In this document: one piece after another, positions 1-8,407 of the stretch
Layout of the letters: every line of letters starts with the position of its first letter
Position numbering within the stretch: position 1 is the stretch's first letter
Assembly (NCBI RefSeq): GCF_002735695.1
Contig: NZ_PDZH01000008.1
Location: 1 to 60,478 of the forward strand
Direction of reading: 5' to 3'
Source of the DNA: Chitinimonas sp. BJB300
Lineage (GTDB): Bacteria > Pseudomonadota > Gammaproteobacteria > Burkholderiales > Chitinimonadaceae
DNA: 60,478 bases
Position numbers and translations under genes: made by a program
The notes under the pieces: generated by a model
The model's input: only the letters and a program-made list of their open reading frames with translations
Databases searched by the model: none
Told to the model about the DNA's origin: nothing

Positions 1-190
1 AGTCATGCCCGCTCGCCCTGCTCGGCAGCGCCTTCTATCCGGTTCTTGTCCATCGGCTCGCGGTTTACGATCCACGCTTCCTTCCCACGCTCGGTCGCCC
101 TCACGCAGTTGCGCTTCACTTCGTTCGCTGTGATCAACTTACGGCGGGACTTCCACCCGCAGGAGTGCGCCCATGCTGGGCGCACAAAAG
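1..190. other. Gene-free left edge with a GC-rich hairpin
   Basis: No convincing gene lies here; overlapping short ORFs on both strands lack ribosome sites. The segment ends in a perfect 8-bp hairpin at 165-185 (GTGCGCCC, loop ATGCT, GGGCGCAC). From memory, similar blocks (an arm around ACTTCCACCCGCAGGAGTGC) recur in many proteobacterial genomes and are often mis-annotated as short proteins. I therefore read it as a dispersed non-coding repeat; that reading is inference. Confidence 0.35.
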
Positions 191-192
191 CA

Positions 193-218
193 AAAAGCCC
201 TGATTTATCAGGGCTTTT
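193..218 (-). terminator. Intrinsic terminator after ssb, possibly bidirectional
   Basis: A perfect 12-bp stem (AAAAGCCCTGAT / ATCAGGGCTTTT) with a 2-nt loop lies 22 bases past the ssb stop codon. The A/T-rich ends of the stem give a U-run on either strand, so it could stop ssb transcripts and also any transcript entering from the left. Confidence 0.85.
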
Positions 219-239
219 GGGGCTGGTGTTGTCGATTAA

Positions 240-755
240 TCAGAACGGAATATCGTCTTCGAAATCGTCAAAGCTCTGGGGTTTTTGCGGCGCAGCTTGG
301 CGTTGAGGGGTGCTGACTGCCGCGCCGCCGCCCATGTTATTGCTGGTGGGGCGTGCTGCGGCGGCTGGGGCGGCTTCGTAGTTGGGTGGGGTCTGGTCGT
401 ATTCCGATCCACCACCCGTACGGCCACCCAGCATCTTCATTTCATCAGCGATGATTTCAGTCGTGTAGCGATCCTGGCCCGTGTTCTTGTCCTGCCACTT
501 GCGTGTTTGCAGGCGGCCTTCGATATAGACCGAGCTGCCTTTTTTCAGGTATTGGCCAGCGATTTCAGCCAAGCGGCGGTACATGGTGATGTTGTGCCAT
601 TCGGTCTTTTCCTGCTTTTGACCGCTGTTTTTGTCTTTCCAGCTTTCAGTGGTGGCGATGCTGAAATTGCAGATAGCCGAGCCATCAGGCATATAGCGCA
701 TTTCTGGGTCACGTCCCAGGTTGCCGATCAGCAGGACTTTGTTGAGTGATGCCAT
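240..755 (-). CDS. ssb: Single-stranded DNA-binding protein SSB
   Basis: SSB coats single-stranded DNA during replication, repair and recombination, and recruits partner enzymes through its acidic tail. The 171-aa product starts [20 protein letters not shown] and has a typical OB fold over about residues 1-110 ([20 protein letters not shown]). A Gly/Pro/Gln-rich linker follows, then the canonical tip DDIPF that binds partners. Length is normal. It lies 69 bases downstream of an MFS gene on the same strand, and its own terminator follows. In many betaproteobacteria uvrA, an MFS gene and ssb are close together; here uvrA lies about 7.6 kb from the MFS gene. Confidence 0.97.
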   Translation of the reverse strand: MASLNKVLLIGNLGRDPEMRYMPDGSAICNFSIATTESWKDKNSGQKQEKTEWHNITMYRRLAEIAGQYLKKGSSVYIEGRLQTRKWQDKNTGQDRYTTEIIADEMKMLGGRTGGGSEYDQTPPNYEAAPAAAARPTSNNMGGGAAVSTPQRQAAPQKPQSFDDFEDDIPF

Positions 756-771
756 ACGATTTTCTCCGTTT

Positions 772-828
772 GTAGGCCGGGCTTTTCAACCCGAGATGCG
801 ATGCGTCGGGTTGAAAAGCCCGACCTAC
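772..828. repeat. REP-like palindrome overlapping the stop codon of the MFS gene
   Basis: A long inverted repeat has arms around GTAGGCCGGGCTTTTCAACCC and the complementary GGGTTGAAAAGCCCGACCTAC, with a short centre. One arm contains the TAG stop (825-827) of the adjoining MFS gene. The arm resembles the widespread GTAGGTCGGG-type REP/MITE palindromes. It could also act as a transcript-stabilising or attenuating hairpin between the MFS gene and ssb. Confidence 0.75.
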
Positions 829-2189
829 GATGTCTTGTTTGCCAATAGCGCCAAAGCGCCAGCTTCGTCCCAGCCTTCGCGCAGTACTTTAAGGTAGGCT
901 ACACCTTCTTCGGCGATCACCACGGCTTCTTTCACGCCGGTCAGTTGGGCGAGTTGACGGGCCAAATTAGTGGCGTTGCCAAGCTGGGAATCGTCGATAT
1001 GGTACATCAAGGTGCGGACCGGCATGGGTGGCCGCAGCCCGATGGTGACTATCAGCCACACGCCGATCAGTACTGCGCAAAAAATATGCACAGGCAGGGT
1101 GCCGCCCTTATGATAAAGCCAGCCGCCCACCACCGAACCGACGAAAAACCCCAGCGATTGGGTGGTGTTATAGACGCCCATGGCCGTACCTTTGGCATCG
1201 GCGGGGGCAATTTTCGAAATCAGGCTCGGCTGTGTTGCTTCGAGGATATTAAAGGCGATGAAATAGACCCCCAGCCAGATGACGATGCGGGCCAGCGTAT
1301 CGAAACCGGTGGTCATGCCCAGCTGCGCCAGCAGCATCAGCGCGACGGCAGCAATGAAGACGGGTTTAAGCTTATTACGGGTTTCGGCCACGATGACAGC
1401 CGGCACCATCAGGGCAAAACCAATGGCCATGACGGGCAGATAGACTTTCCAGTGTTCGCTCGAAGCAAGATGTGCGCTTTGAACCAAGGCCAGGGGCAGC
1501 GTAACGAACAATGCCATCTGGGCGGCATGCAAGGCAAAAACGCCATAGTTCAGGCGCAGGAGTTGTGGGTCGCGCAGTACAGCACCCAGCCGTTTGGGGT
1601 TAGCTTCAGCGTCGGAGTGGAAGCGGCTTTGTGATGGGTCGGGAATGATTTTCCACACGCCGAGCATCGCCGCTACCGCAAGGCCCGCTGTCAGTAAAAA
1701 GATGCCGGATAAACCAAACTGAGCCGCGATGGCTGGTGCAGCCACCAGCGATATGGCAAAGGTGATGCCAATCGAGCCGCCTACCATCGCCATAGCTTTG
1801 GTGCGGTTTTCCTCACGCGTCAGGTCGGCCAGGAGAGCGGTAATCGCGGCGGAAATGGCACCTGCGCCTTGCAGGGCGCGGCCGATGGTGATCCAGATGA
1901 GGTCTTGCGCGGTGGCAGCCACGACGCTGCCGATTGCCAGCAGAATCAGCCCACCATAAATGACCGGTTTGCGGCCGATACGGTCGGACAGCATGCCCAG
2001 GGGTAACTGCAGGAGCGCCTGGGTAAGGCCATAAGCGCCGAGTGCCATGCCGACCAGCGTATGGTTATCGCCGCCTGGCAACTTGCTGGCATAAAGGGCA
2101 AAGACTGGCAGCACCAGAAACATGCCCAACATACGCAAGGCGTAAAGGCCAGACAGGCCGGCAGAGGCGCGGAATTCAAACGGGGACAT
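825..2189 (-). CDS. YajR-like MFS drug/H+ antiporter with C-terminal ferredoxin-like domain
   Basis: This inner-membrane transporter of the major facilitator superfamily, drug:H+ antiporter type, has 454 aa from the ATG at 2189. A longer frame reaches 2276, but its first 29 residues do not look like MFS sequence. The motif-A loop GMLSDRIGRKP follows helix 2 and about 12 hydrophobic segments are visible. After the last helix a soluble tail of about 70 residues (MYHIDDSQ... VKEAVVIAEEGVAYLKVL) resembles the YAM/ACT-like domain of E. coli YajR. The substrate is unknown. The stop codon lies inside a REP-like palindrome. It probably shares transcription with ssb. Confidence 0.88.
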   Translation of the reverse strand: MSPFEFRASAGLSGLYALRMLGMFLVLPVFALYASKLPGGDNHTLVGMALGAYGLTQALLQLPLGMLSDRIGRKPVIYGGLILLAIGSVVAATAQDLIWITIGRALQGAGAISAAITALLADLTREENRTKAMAMVGGSIGITFAISLVAAPAIAAQFGLSGIFLLTAGLAVAAMLGVWKIIPDPSQSRFHSDAEANPKRLGAVLRDPQLLRLNYGVFALHAAQMALFVTLPLALVQSAHLASSEHWKVYLPVMAIGFALMVPAVIVAETRNKLKPVFIAAVALMLLAQLGMTTGFDTLARIVIWLGVYFIAFNILEATQPSLISKIAPADAKGTAMGVYNTTQSLGFFVGSVVGGWLYHKGGTLPVHIFCAVLIGVWLIVTIGLRPPMPVRTLMYHIDDSQLGNATNLARQLAQLTGVKEAVVIAEEGVAYLKVLREGWDEAGALALLANKTS

Positions 2190-2302
2190 GGTTGGACTTG
2201 GAGGGACAGCGGCTGCAAAAGACGCAATTCTAACAAAACCCGGCAGTTGGCCGTGGGATTCTCCTGCCATGGCCAACCCTAAGGTGCTGTCAGATCTTGC
2301 TC

Positions 2303-2458
2303 AATGTCTGCTGCACGTCAGCAATACCGCGTTAAAAACAACCTCGGAATGCTCATTTACCACTTGTAAACATCGCTTCCTCGGCTGTTTTCGCCTTGCC
2401 TTGCCTTGCCTTGCTCTAGCTCTAGCTCTAGCTCGCGAGACTGTGAACAGGTTCTTAG
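2303..2458. repeat. Palindromic element family 1, copy A (degenerate, with microsatellite)
   Basis: This copy shares the core GTCTGCTGCACGTCAGCAAT, GGAATGCTCATTTACCAC and CTTCCTCGGCTGTTTTCGCC with the copies near 36.3, 37.2, 38.5 and 46.9 kb. The left terminus is degraded. The right end reads GAGACTGTGAACAGGTTC instead of GAGACTTTAGACAGGTTC. The stretch before the right end has expanded to four CCTTG units followed by three CTCTAG units (about 2394-2432), where the other copies have a single short tract. Confidence 0.8.
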
Positions 2459-2602
2459 AACCTGTTTACGATCTTACTGCGCAACTGTGATCAGGGCTTA
2501 TGTGCTGCTCGAATTCCTCATGTACAAAAGTACATTCCGGTTTTTGCGCGGCTCTGCGCCCTGCTGACAGCTGCTCGCTACAGATCGGGGAACAGGTTTT
2601 TA
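2455..2602. repeat. Palindromic element family 2, full-length copy
   Basis: This copy of about 148 bp runs from AGAACCTGTTTACGATC to GATCGGGGAACAGGTTTTT, which are terminal inverted repeats of each other. It carries no ORF. It abuts family-1 copy A so that the junction reads GGTTCTTAGAACC. Half or degraded copies occur at 4021-4096, 38421-38460, 44503-44520 and 60295-60331. The rest of the 2190-2647 gap holds no gene. Confidence 0.75.
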
Positions 2603-2647
2603 AACCAATTCATGCTCTGTCAGGGACAGCGTAAACCAATTACAACG

Positions 2648-3097
2648 CTATAGCCTTATCTCGGCGTTCATTTCACCGTCTTCGTCGATGCCCGTTTCGA
2701 CGAAACCAAAGCTACCGTAGAAATCCTTCGCTATAGGATTTTCAGGAAAGTAACAGGTCGAGATACGCTCTGCATCAATGTTGCTTTGAATCTCGTCGAT
2801 GGCCAGCTGCAATGCCCTACGACCATAGCCTTTACCTTGATGGCGTGCATCAATCATGAAGCGCCAGATACCGTATTCTCCAGGGCTGCCCTCTTCTTTA
2901 CGTGACACATACATCAGGAAGCCGACCAGCTCTCCCGCGGCATAGATTGCTCTGGTCTTGTAGTGAGGAAAGAAACTGGCCTGTGCAATCGAATAGGCAT
3001 TGCTCGCCAAATAGTGCGCTTGATGATCAAGCAGTTGCAGGTCGATGACCGCGTCGAAGTTCTCGCGGGTGATGGGTTTGAGCGTCAGGCTCATCAA
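2648..3097 (-). CDS. GNAT-family N-acetyltransferase (SpeG/BltD-like)
   Basis: This 149-aa protein is a single GNAT fold that would transfer an acetyl group from acetyl-CoA to an amine. The acetyl-CoA loop (motif A) reads ARHQGKGYGRRAL near residue 90, followed by CYFPENPIAKDFYGSFGF, the usual N-terminal part of motif B. The PENPIAKDFYGSFGF pattern resembles spermine/spermidine acetyltransferases such as BltD, so a polyamine substrate is possible but unproven. The frame starts MM; the second Met is an equally good start. It stands alone between repeat elements and a divergent solute-binding protein gene. Confidence 0.8.
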   Translation of the reverse strand: MMSLTLKPITRENFDAVIDLQLLDHQAHYLASNAYSIAQASFFPHYKTRAIYAAGELVGFLMYVSRKEEGSPGEYGIWRFMIDARHQGKGYGRRALQLAIDEIQSNIDAERISTCYFPENPIAKDFYGSFGFVETGIDEDGEMNAEIRL

Positions 3098-3227
3098 TCT
3101 GATTCCTTTGGTTTGAATCCTATTAAATGGGCACGTGCGTAAAGATTCGGCCTATTCTTTACTCACCTTCTGTTCCACTGTCATCAACCGTTTCTTGTGG
3201 GCTCTTTATTCTGAGCAAGTAGGCGAT

Positions 3228-3995
3228 ATGAAACACACTGTACAAACACTTCTCGTTGGTTTGATAGCAGTGATGCAACCTATAGCCGCTTCGGCCCTGG
3301 AAATCCGTACGGCGGCGCAGGATAGTCAACCAAAATTCATCAAGGATGGCGAAACCATAACCGGGTTGTGCGTGGATGTCTTTAAAGCAATCGAGCGCGT
3401 CGACCCGGAGTTGAAGTTCAGTGAACTACGCGACTTTATGCCTCTACCGCGCATTGAGGCATGGCTGGAGGAAGGGAAGCTTGATGCATTTTGCGGTTTG
3501 GCGAAGACGGATAAGCGCAAAGCCAAGCTTGATTTCATCGAGACGCCGATCTACGCCACACAAAGCGTATTAGCGGCAAGAATCGACGACAAGGTGGATA
3601 TCAAGGGTTTTGACGACTTGGCTAAGCTTGGTGATGACGGCGTGGTATTGGTGGTGAATGGCACGGTGCATGTTGATATTCTGGCTGCCCACCCAAGTAT
3701 TAAGTTTGATGCGGGCGCAAAGGATACGTCGACGAACCTGAATAAGTTGATTGCCGGGCGTGGGCGTTTTGTTTTTCAAAACGATTTTGCGTTAGCCGAT
3801 GAAATCAAGCGAGATCATTTCGTTGGGAAGATCAAGATCCTTCCAACCCAGTTTGAGTTAGAGGGGACGGAACGATATTTTGTCGTTTCAAAGAAAGCGA
3901 CGCCCGGCATAAACGATAAGCTCCGTGCTGCGGTGGAAAAATTGAGCAAGAGCGGGGAGTTGGCAAGGATATTCTTGGCATACAAACCCAAATAG
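3228..3995 (+). CDS. Periplasmic solute-binding protein, family 3 (amino-acid type)
   Basis: This is a predicted exported receptor of 255 aa. The signal peptide is MKHTVQTLLVGLIAVMQPIA with an ASA-like cleavage site near residue 25. It is followed by a family-3 solute-binding fold (TAAQDSQPKFI, ITGLCVDVFKAIERV, GKLDAFCGLAKTDKRK, ERYFVVSKKA). The ATG at 3228 was preferred to the upstream frame because it begins a proper signal peptide. No ABC permease or ATPase is adjacent, so it may be an orphan receptor or serve a distant transporter. Ligand specificity cannot be read from the sequence. Confidence 0.83.
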   Translation: MKHTVQTLLVGLIAVMQPIAASALEIRTAAQDSQPKFIKDGETITGLCVDVFKAIERVDPELKFSELRDFMPLPRIEAWLEEGKLDAFCGLAKTDKRKAKLDFIETPIYATQSVLAARIDDKVDIKGFDDLAKLGDDGVVLVVNGTVHVDILAAHPSIKFDAGAKDTSTNLNKLIAGRGRFVFQNDFALADEIKRDHFVGKIKILPTQFELEGTERYFVVSKKATPGINDKLRAAVEKLSKSGELARIFLAYKPK

Positions 3996-4020
3996 CGTTG
4001 TCCCAAAGCCTTCGCCCCAG

Positions 4021-4096
4021 AGTACATCTACTTGGTTTCTGCGCTTCACTTCACCGTGCTGACGGTTGCTCGCGGCAGATCTTGAACTGGTTATAC
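4021..4096. repeat. Degenerate family-2 element on the stop codon of the ABC exporter gene
   Basis: Read on the minus strand, the exporter stop TAA is followed at once by CCAGTTCAAGATCTGCCGCG and then AGCAACCGTCAGCA. This matches the right end of the family-2 copy at 2602 (AACCTGTTCCCCGATCTGTA, then GCGAGCAGCTGTCAGCA). The other end is unclear. Confidence 0.55.
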
Positions 4097-6244
4097 AGCG
4101 GCAGCCAGCGCGCCCTCCGGCTTGATCGTGGGCGTAGGCGGGGATGCATTGTGCTTCATGTCGAACAGGTCGATGACCCGATCAGCAGAGCGTATGGTCT
4201 CCAGCCGATGGGCGATGATGATGCGGGTGATATTGAGTTGCTTGATGGCCTCGTTGACACGCGCTTCCAGTGCCACATCCAGATGACTGGTGGCTTCGTC
4301 CAGAAACAGTATCTTGGGTTGGCGGTACAACGCGCGTGCCAGCAGCACACGCTGTTTTTGGCCGCCGGACAAGCTGGACCCCATGTCACCCACCAGCGTC
4401 TGGTAGTTCATCGGCATGGCCATGATTTCTTCATGTACACCCGCGGTATGTGCGCACAGTACAACGCGTTCCAAATCCGGCTGCGGCGTAAAGAAGGCGA
4501 TGTTGTCCGCTAGCGAACCGGACAATAATTGGTCGTCCTGCAGCACCGCTGCAATTTGGCTGCGGTAATGCCCCAGACCCATCTTGCGTATATCGTGACC
4601 ATCGGCCCGGACCTCACCCTCCTCTTGCGCCACTAGGCCCATCAACATTTTTACCAGCGTGGTTTTCCCGCAGCCCGAGGGGCCGATGATGGCAACAGAT
4701 TCCCCGGCATTGACCGTAAAGTTCAAATCGCGGAATACCCAAGGCTCGGATTCCGAATAGCGAAAGCCCAGGCCCTGTACCGCAAGGCTGCCAGCCAAGA
4801 CGACTTCCACCATTTGGCCATCGATATCAGCCTCAGTTTCGGTTAGTGCAATGTCGGCAAGGCGGGCAAGGTGGAGGTCCAGCATACGCAGGCTGACCCA
4901 TTGATTGATCAATGCTGCCGCGCGATCGGTGAATTGCGTTTTGTAACTCAGGAAAGCGAACAGCATCCCCACCGAAAAGACGTTTTCCATGGCTAACTTT
5001 GCACCAAGGTAAATCACCAGCACGTTTTGCAGGCCGAACAGCACATCATTGGCCGTAGTAAACGCCAAGTTGAATTTGCCCAACTGAATGCCGGCGTTGA
5101 AGTGGTCCGCCAACTTATGCTGCCAACCCTGCAACCGTTCGGGTTCGTGGCCAAATACCCGCACCGAAGGCATGGCGCGCACGGTTTCCATGAAGTGGCT
5201 GTCCTCCTTTGCCTCCGCTACGATCTGCTGCTCGGCCAAGCGCCGGCTTGCTCCGTAGGTGGCCCAACGGATCAGCCCGTAGAGCAGCACTGACACTAAT
5301 ACGACCCCTGCCAGCTTGGGGGAGTAGACAAACATCATGGCGGCGGTGATCAAGGCCATCAGGCCATCCACTACAGCCCCAACCAAGCCGCTGGTGAGTT
5401 GGCGCTGTACCTCCTGCAAGGAACCAAAACGCGATACCACATCACCGATATGGCGTTTCTCAAACCAGCTTAACGGCAACCGGAACAGATGGCGCGCCAG
5501 CCGCACCGACATCTGGAAGCTAAAAAGATTACCCAGCCGCAGAATCAACCACGAGCGTAAGAACGTTGTGCCGGCGGAAATCAGCAGCAGCATGCCAAAA
5601 CCGATCGCCAGTACGATGAGCAGGTCGGCATCGAAGCTGGCCAGCACTTCATCCACCACCAACTGCTGGTAGAACGGGGTGAGTATTGCGAACACCTGCA
5701 AAGCGAGCGAAATAAACAGCACTTGCAGCAAGCTGCGTTTAAGCCCGACCACGCCCCGGGTAAAATCCAGCAGCTTCAGTTTCTGTACTTCGGCTTTGTG
5801 CTCAAACGCCTCGGTAGGACGTAATTCGAGTGCTACACCGGTGAAGTGCTTGCCGGCTTCCGCAATCGTCAGCTGTCGTTCGCCAAAAGCCGGGTCGTGT
5901 ATGACCACGTTTTTGGCATTGGCGCTGACCAGTACGACGAAATGGTTCATATCCCAGTGCAGCACACAGGGCGTCTGCAGCTCTACCAGATGGTCCATGT
6001 CCAGCTTCAGCGCCCGGCCCGCCATGTTCATCCGGTCTGCTATACGCATCAATGCCGCTAACGTCACCCCCTTGGTCGAGACGGGAAAGCGCCGTCGCAA
6101 GCTGTTCAGGTCGGTTTCGAAGCCATAGAAGCTGGCAACCATCGCCAGGCAAGCTAAGCCGCATTCAGCTACCTCGGTTTGCAGGATCAATGGAACGCGT
6201 TGGGCGCTGAATAGCTTGAGTGAATTCAGGGGAGAGGAAGACAT
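4091..6244 (-). CDS. Peptidase-containing ABC exporter for double-glycine peptides (PCAT, CvaB-like)
   Basis: This 717-aa inner-membrane exporter cleaves the leader of double-glycine peptides and pumps out the mature product. Residues 1-140 form a C39 peptidase with a complete catalytic set: Gln22, Cys28 in VAECGLACLAM, His101 in DMNHFVVLV and Asp117 in IHDPAF. A six-helix ABC membrane domain follows (about 160-450). The ATPase has Walker A GPSGCGKTT, signature LSGGQKQR, Walker B ILFLDEAT and switch His in IIAHR. Length matches CvaB/LagD-type proteins. It is the last gene after the adaptor and five peptide genes. The start ATG has only a weak ribosome site, and its stop abuts a repeat. Confidence 0.95.
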   Translation of the reverse strand: MSSSPLNSLKLFSAQRVPLILQTEVAECGLACLAMVASFYGFETDLNSLRRRFPVSTKGVTLAALMRIADRMNMAGRALKLDMDHLVELQTPCVLHWDMNHFVVLVSANAKNVVIHDPAFGERQLTIAEAGKHFTGVALELRPTEAFEHKAEVQKLKLLDFTRGVVGLKRSLLQVLFISLALQVFAILTPFYQQLVVDEVLASFDADLLIVLAIGFGMLLLISAGTTFLRSWLILRLGNLFSFQMSVRLARHLFRLPLSWFEKRHIGDVVSRFGSLQEVQRQLTSGLVGAVVDGLMALITAAMMFVYSPKLAGVVLVSVLLYGLIRWATYGASRRLAEQQIVAEAKEDSHFMETVRAMPSVRVFGHEPERLQGWQHKLADHFNAGIQLGKFNLAFTTANDVLFGLQNVLVIYLGAKLAMENVFSVGMLFAFLSYKTQFTDRAAALINQWVSLRMLDLHLARLADIALTETEADIDGQMVEVVLAGSLAVQGLGFRYSESEPWVFRDLNFTVNAGESVAIIGPSGCGKTTLVKMLMGLVAQEEGEVRADGHDIRKMGLGHYRSQIAAVLQDDQLLSGSLADNIAFFTPQPDLERVVLCAHTAGVHEEIMAMPMNYQTLVGDMGSSLSGGQKQRVLLARALYRQPKILFLDEATSHLDVALEARVNEAIKQLNITRIIIAHRLETIRSADRVIDLFDMKHNASPPTPTIKPEGALAAAV

Positions 6245-6381
6245 GGTGGCGAGGATTGCAGGCGCTCGGGGGGAATGGGATTATTTAGACGGGGTGTACG
6301 GTTCGTGGTCTATCAACCCACGGCAACAAATTAAAATGAGACGAGGTTTTGAAAGCCAAGATGGTCAATGGTTTGGGTAGA

Positions 6382-7611
6382 TCAGTCGAACATCCGTCCT
6401 CTGACGGCAATCAGGGGTTCGAACAGCCACTGCCACACTGGCCGGCGGTCGATCACGATATCGGCCGCAACCGCCATACCCGGCCTTAGGGTGTGTTGCT
6501 GCCCAAAGGCCGTGACATGCTGGCGTTGCAACGCAACTTTCACCCGATAGACTGGTTCTTGTGTCGAAATAGGTAGGTTGACTTCACTGGGGGCTAATAC
6601 CGTTTCCGAGACTGCTCGCACCACGCCGGGCTGTAGGCCGTATCGTTGGTAAGGAAAGGCGGCTACTTGCAACCGTACCGCTTGACCCGCTTGGATAAAA
6701 CCGATGGCCCGTGAGGGCACCAACAACTCGGCTTCCAACTCCGTTCCTTCAGGCACCAAGGCCAACAGCGGCTGACTGGTATTGGCCATTTGGCCGACCA
6801 CTGCCTGTAGCGTGGCCACGCGCCCAGCGACAGGGGCCCGGATCAGCGATTCTTGTCGATCGGCCATTTCCAGTGACTTTTGCTTGAGGTCGGACTGGGT
6901 CGAGGTAAGCTGGGCATGCTCATCGAGGGCAGCCAAACGAGCACGGGTCAATTCCTGCTTCAGTTGTTCACGGTCGGCCTCGCGGCTTACGCGTTGCCGC
7001 TCCAACTCCTTGGCCTGCTGCGCCTGGGTCAGCACGGCTTCTTCGTGGTCACGAAAGCCATTGGCTGAAATAAAGCCGCTGCCAAGCATTTGCTGCATTG
7101 ACTCGCGTTTTTGCTCGGCGATATGTAACCGCTGCGTTTGTATGGCTTGCAATGAATGTAATTGATCGATTTCACGCCGTAGAGCTGCATCGCGATCAGA
7201 TAACCGCTGTAATTCCGCTTGCGCCCGGCTGTTGGCCCTTCCCATGCTGCCTTGTAGGGTTTGCTGCTGCCGGGCAAGCTCCCCAAGCAGGCCTTGCTCC
7301 AGGCTGCGTTCACTGCGCATGACAGCCAGTATTTGCCCTGCCGCTACGTTTTCACCTTCAGCCACTTTGAGTTCCGCCACGGTGCCGCTACGCAAAGCAA
7401 AAACCTTTACGGTGCCCTGAGGCGGTGTGAGCAAGCCCGGTGCGCTGGCCCGGCGTGTGTAATGGGTAAAGAGAGATAAGCCGACAAGGGCGGCCAGAAG
7501 GAGAATAACGCCCACCATGATGATGCGCAGGCCTGCATTGTCGAGTACGAGGCTTTGGCCCGCTTCCGCAGGTTTTTCTAGGACTTCTTGGCGAAATAGT
7601 GAGCTTTTCAT
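6382..7611 (-). CDS. HlyD/CvaA-family membrane-fusion adaptor of the peptide exporter
   Basis: This protein spans the periplasm and links the PCAT exporter to a TolC-type outer-membrane channel. It has 409 aa from MKSSLFRQEVLEKP, a start matching the CvaA N-terminus (FRQ); frames starting at 7647 and 7692 are also open. One N-terminal membrane segment (IIMVGVILLLAALVGLSLF) is followed by a biotinyl-lipoyl half-motif (SGTVAELKVAEGENV), a long coiled coil rich in Gln, Arg and Glu (about 110-240), and the returning half (IRAPVAGRVATLQAVVGQ). It lies 137 bases upstream of the exporter on the same strand. No TolC homologue is in the window. Confidence 0.92.
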   Translation of the reverse strand: MKSSLFRQEVLEKPAEAGQSLVLDNAGLRIIMVGVILLLAALVGLSLFTHYTRRASAPGLLTPPQGTVKVFALRSGTVAELKVAEGENVAAGQILAVMRSERSLEQGLLGELARQQQTLQGSMGRANSRAQAELQRLSDRDAALRREIDQLHSLQAIQTQRLHIAEQKRESMQQMLGSGFISANGFRDHEEAVLTQAQQAKELERQRVSREADREQLKQELTRARLAALDEHAQLTSTQSDLKQKSLEMADRQESLIRAPVAGRVATLQAVVGQMANTSQPLLALVPEGTELEAELLVPSRAIGFIQAGQAVRLQVAAFPYQRYGLQPGVVRAVSETVLAPSEVNLPISTQEPVYRVKVALQRQHVTAFGQQHTLRPGMAVAADIVIDRRPVWQWLFEPLIAVRGRMFD

Positions 7612-8000
7612 CAGAGCAGAGAACGCATTTAAGTATTCAAAAGCCATTATGTCGCGAGCATATGGCTTGGCTTTCCCTTGGAAATCAACCAAGTAGAACC
7701 TGGGACTGTATTGTCAGCAGGATTTGTCGATTGATTCTAATCTACTAGATTGCTCATCTTTTTTTTATTTTGCGTATGCAACCCTAATTAATTCATGTAG
7801 TGGGTGGAAAATTCCCCTGCTCGATAGAGGTGGTGATTGTATTTCTATGCTCAGATATCCAGTAATAATGGGATGTATTAGTTGAGTTTTGTTAACGAAG
7901 ATGCAGCTGACCATTTTGTGGTGCAAGATGAGTTTGGGTAAGTAATAATCGGCTGAAAACAATTTACCGGGCAGTGCATGCTCATCTTGCACCAACGATA
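7612..8000 (-). promoter_or_regulatory. Gene-free spacer between peptide genes and exporter, with long inverted repeat
   Basis: An AT-rich, 389-base stretch separates the last peptide gene from the adaptor. Immediately after the peptide-1 stop lies a perfect 14-bp inverted repeat (TGGTGCAAGATGAG at 7919-7932, CTCATCTTGCACCA at 7981-7994) with a 48-base centre. A 13-base palindrome AATCTACTAGATT is at 7739-7751. The 76-codon frame over 7765-7995 needs a TTG start without a ribosome site, so I do not call it. The stem may attenuate read-through or process the mRNA so that peptides outnumber exporter. Confidence 0.5.
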
Positions 8001-8123
8001 CTACGAGCGCTGGCTCTTGATCAATGCACCAACAATATAGGCATAAAGCACACCGAATATTGCGACGGCACCAGAGATGCCACCATTTACTGTTTCAGCT
8101 TCTTGCTTGTTGAGTTCTTGCAT
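8001..8123 (-). CDS. Double-glycine-leader peptide 1 (class II microcin-like precursor)
   Basis: A 40-aa precursor has the leader MQELNKQEAETVNGG (15 residues), closely like the colicin V leader, and a predicted 25-residue mature peptide beginning ISGAVAIFGVLYAYIVGA and ending KSQRS. The mature part is hydrophobic and Gly/Ala-rich with a basic tail, typical of membrane-active class II bacteriocins. The start is fixed by AAAAAGGAGAAAGACAATG. A longer frame to 8216 is not needed. The 20 bases before the start are almost identical to those of peptide 2, pointing to tandem duplication. Confidence 0.88.
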   Translation of the reverse strand: MQELNKQEAETVNGGISGAVAIFGVLYAYIVGALIKSQRS

Positions 8124-8235
8124 TGTCTTTCTCCTTTTTGGTGTGGTGCTATAAATCTCTGGCACGAGTAGGATGGTAATTTGGCTTTTATTTAGCTGGC
8201 CTGCTTTATTATTCACCCTGCCGTGGATTCCACTG

Positions 8236-8373
8236 TCAGCCTTTTACAGCCTTGCTGATTTCTGTCACGGCAAAGTAAATGCCTAGGAATAAACCAAGGG
8301 CAGGAACAACAGGCACAATGGGCGCTATACCACCGCTTACGACCTGAACTTCCTGCACATTGAGTTCTTGCAT
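8236..8373 (-). CDS. Double-glycine-leader peptide 2
   Basis: A 45-aa precursor in a frame too short for routine ORF calling. The leader is MQELNVQEVQVVSGG and the mature 30-mer begins IAPIVPVVPALGLFLGIYF and ends SKAVKG. It contains a GxxxG motif (GLFLG), three prolines in its first half and a basic tail. Its ribosome site and spacer (AAAAAGGAGAAAGACAATG) match those of peptide 1 exactly. A longer open frame over 8213-8416 is in the wrong phase and should not be annotated. Confidence 0.87.
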   Translation of the reverse strand: MQELNVQEVQVVSGGIAPIVPVVPALGLFLGIYFAVTEISKAVKG

Positions 8374-8407
8374 TGTCTTTCTCCTTTTTAGTCGTGGTGC
8401 TGCAAAT

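Noticed and set aside
7765-7995. 76-codon frame between peptide 1 and the adaptor, a possible immunity gene
   Set aside because: It would start at TTG without a ribosome site, starts inside an inverted repeat and shows no membrane helix or known motif.
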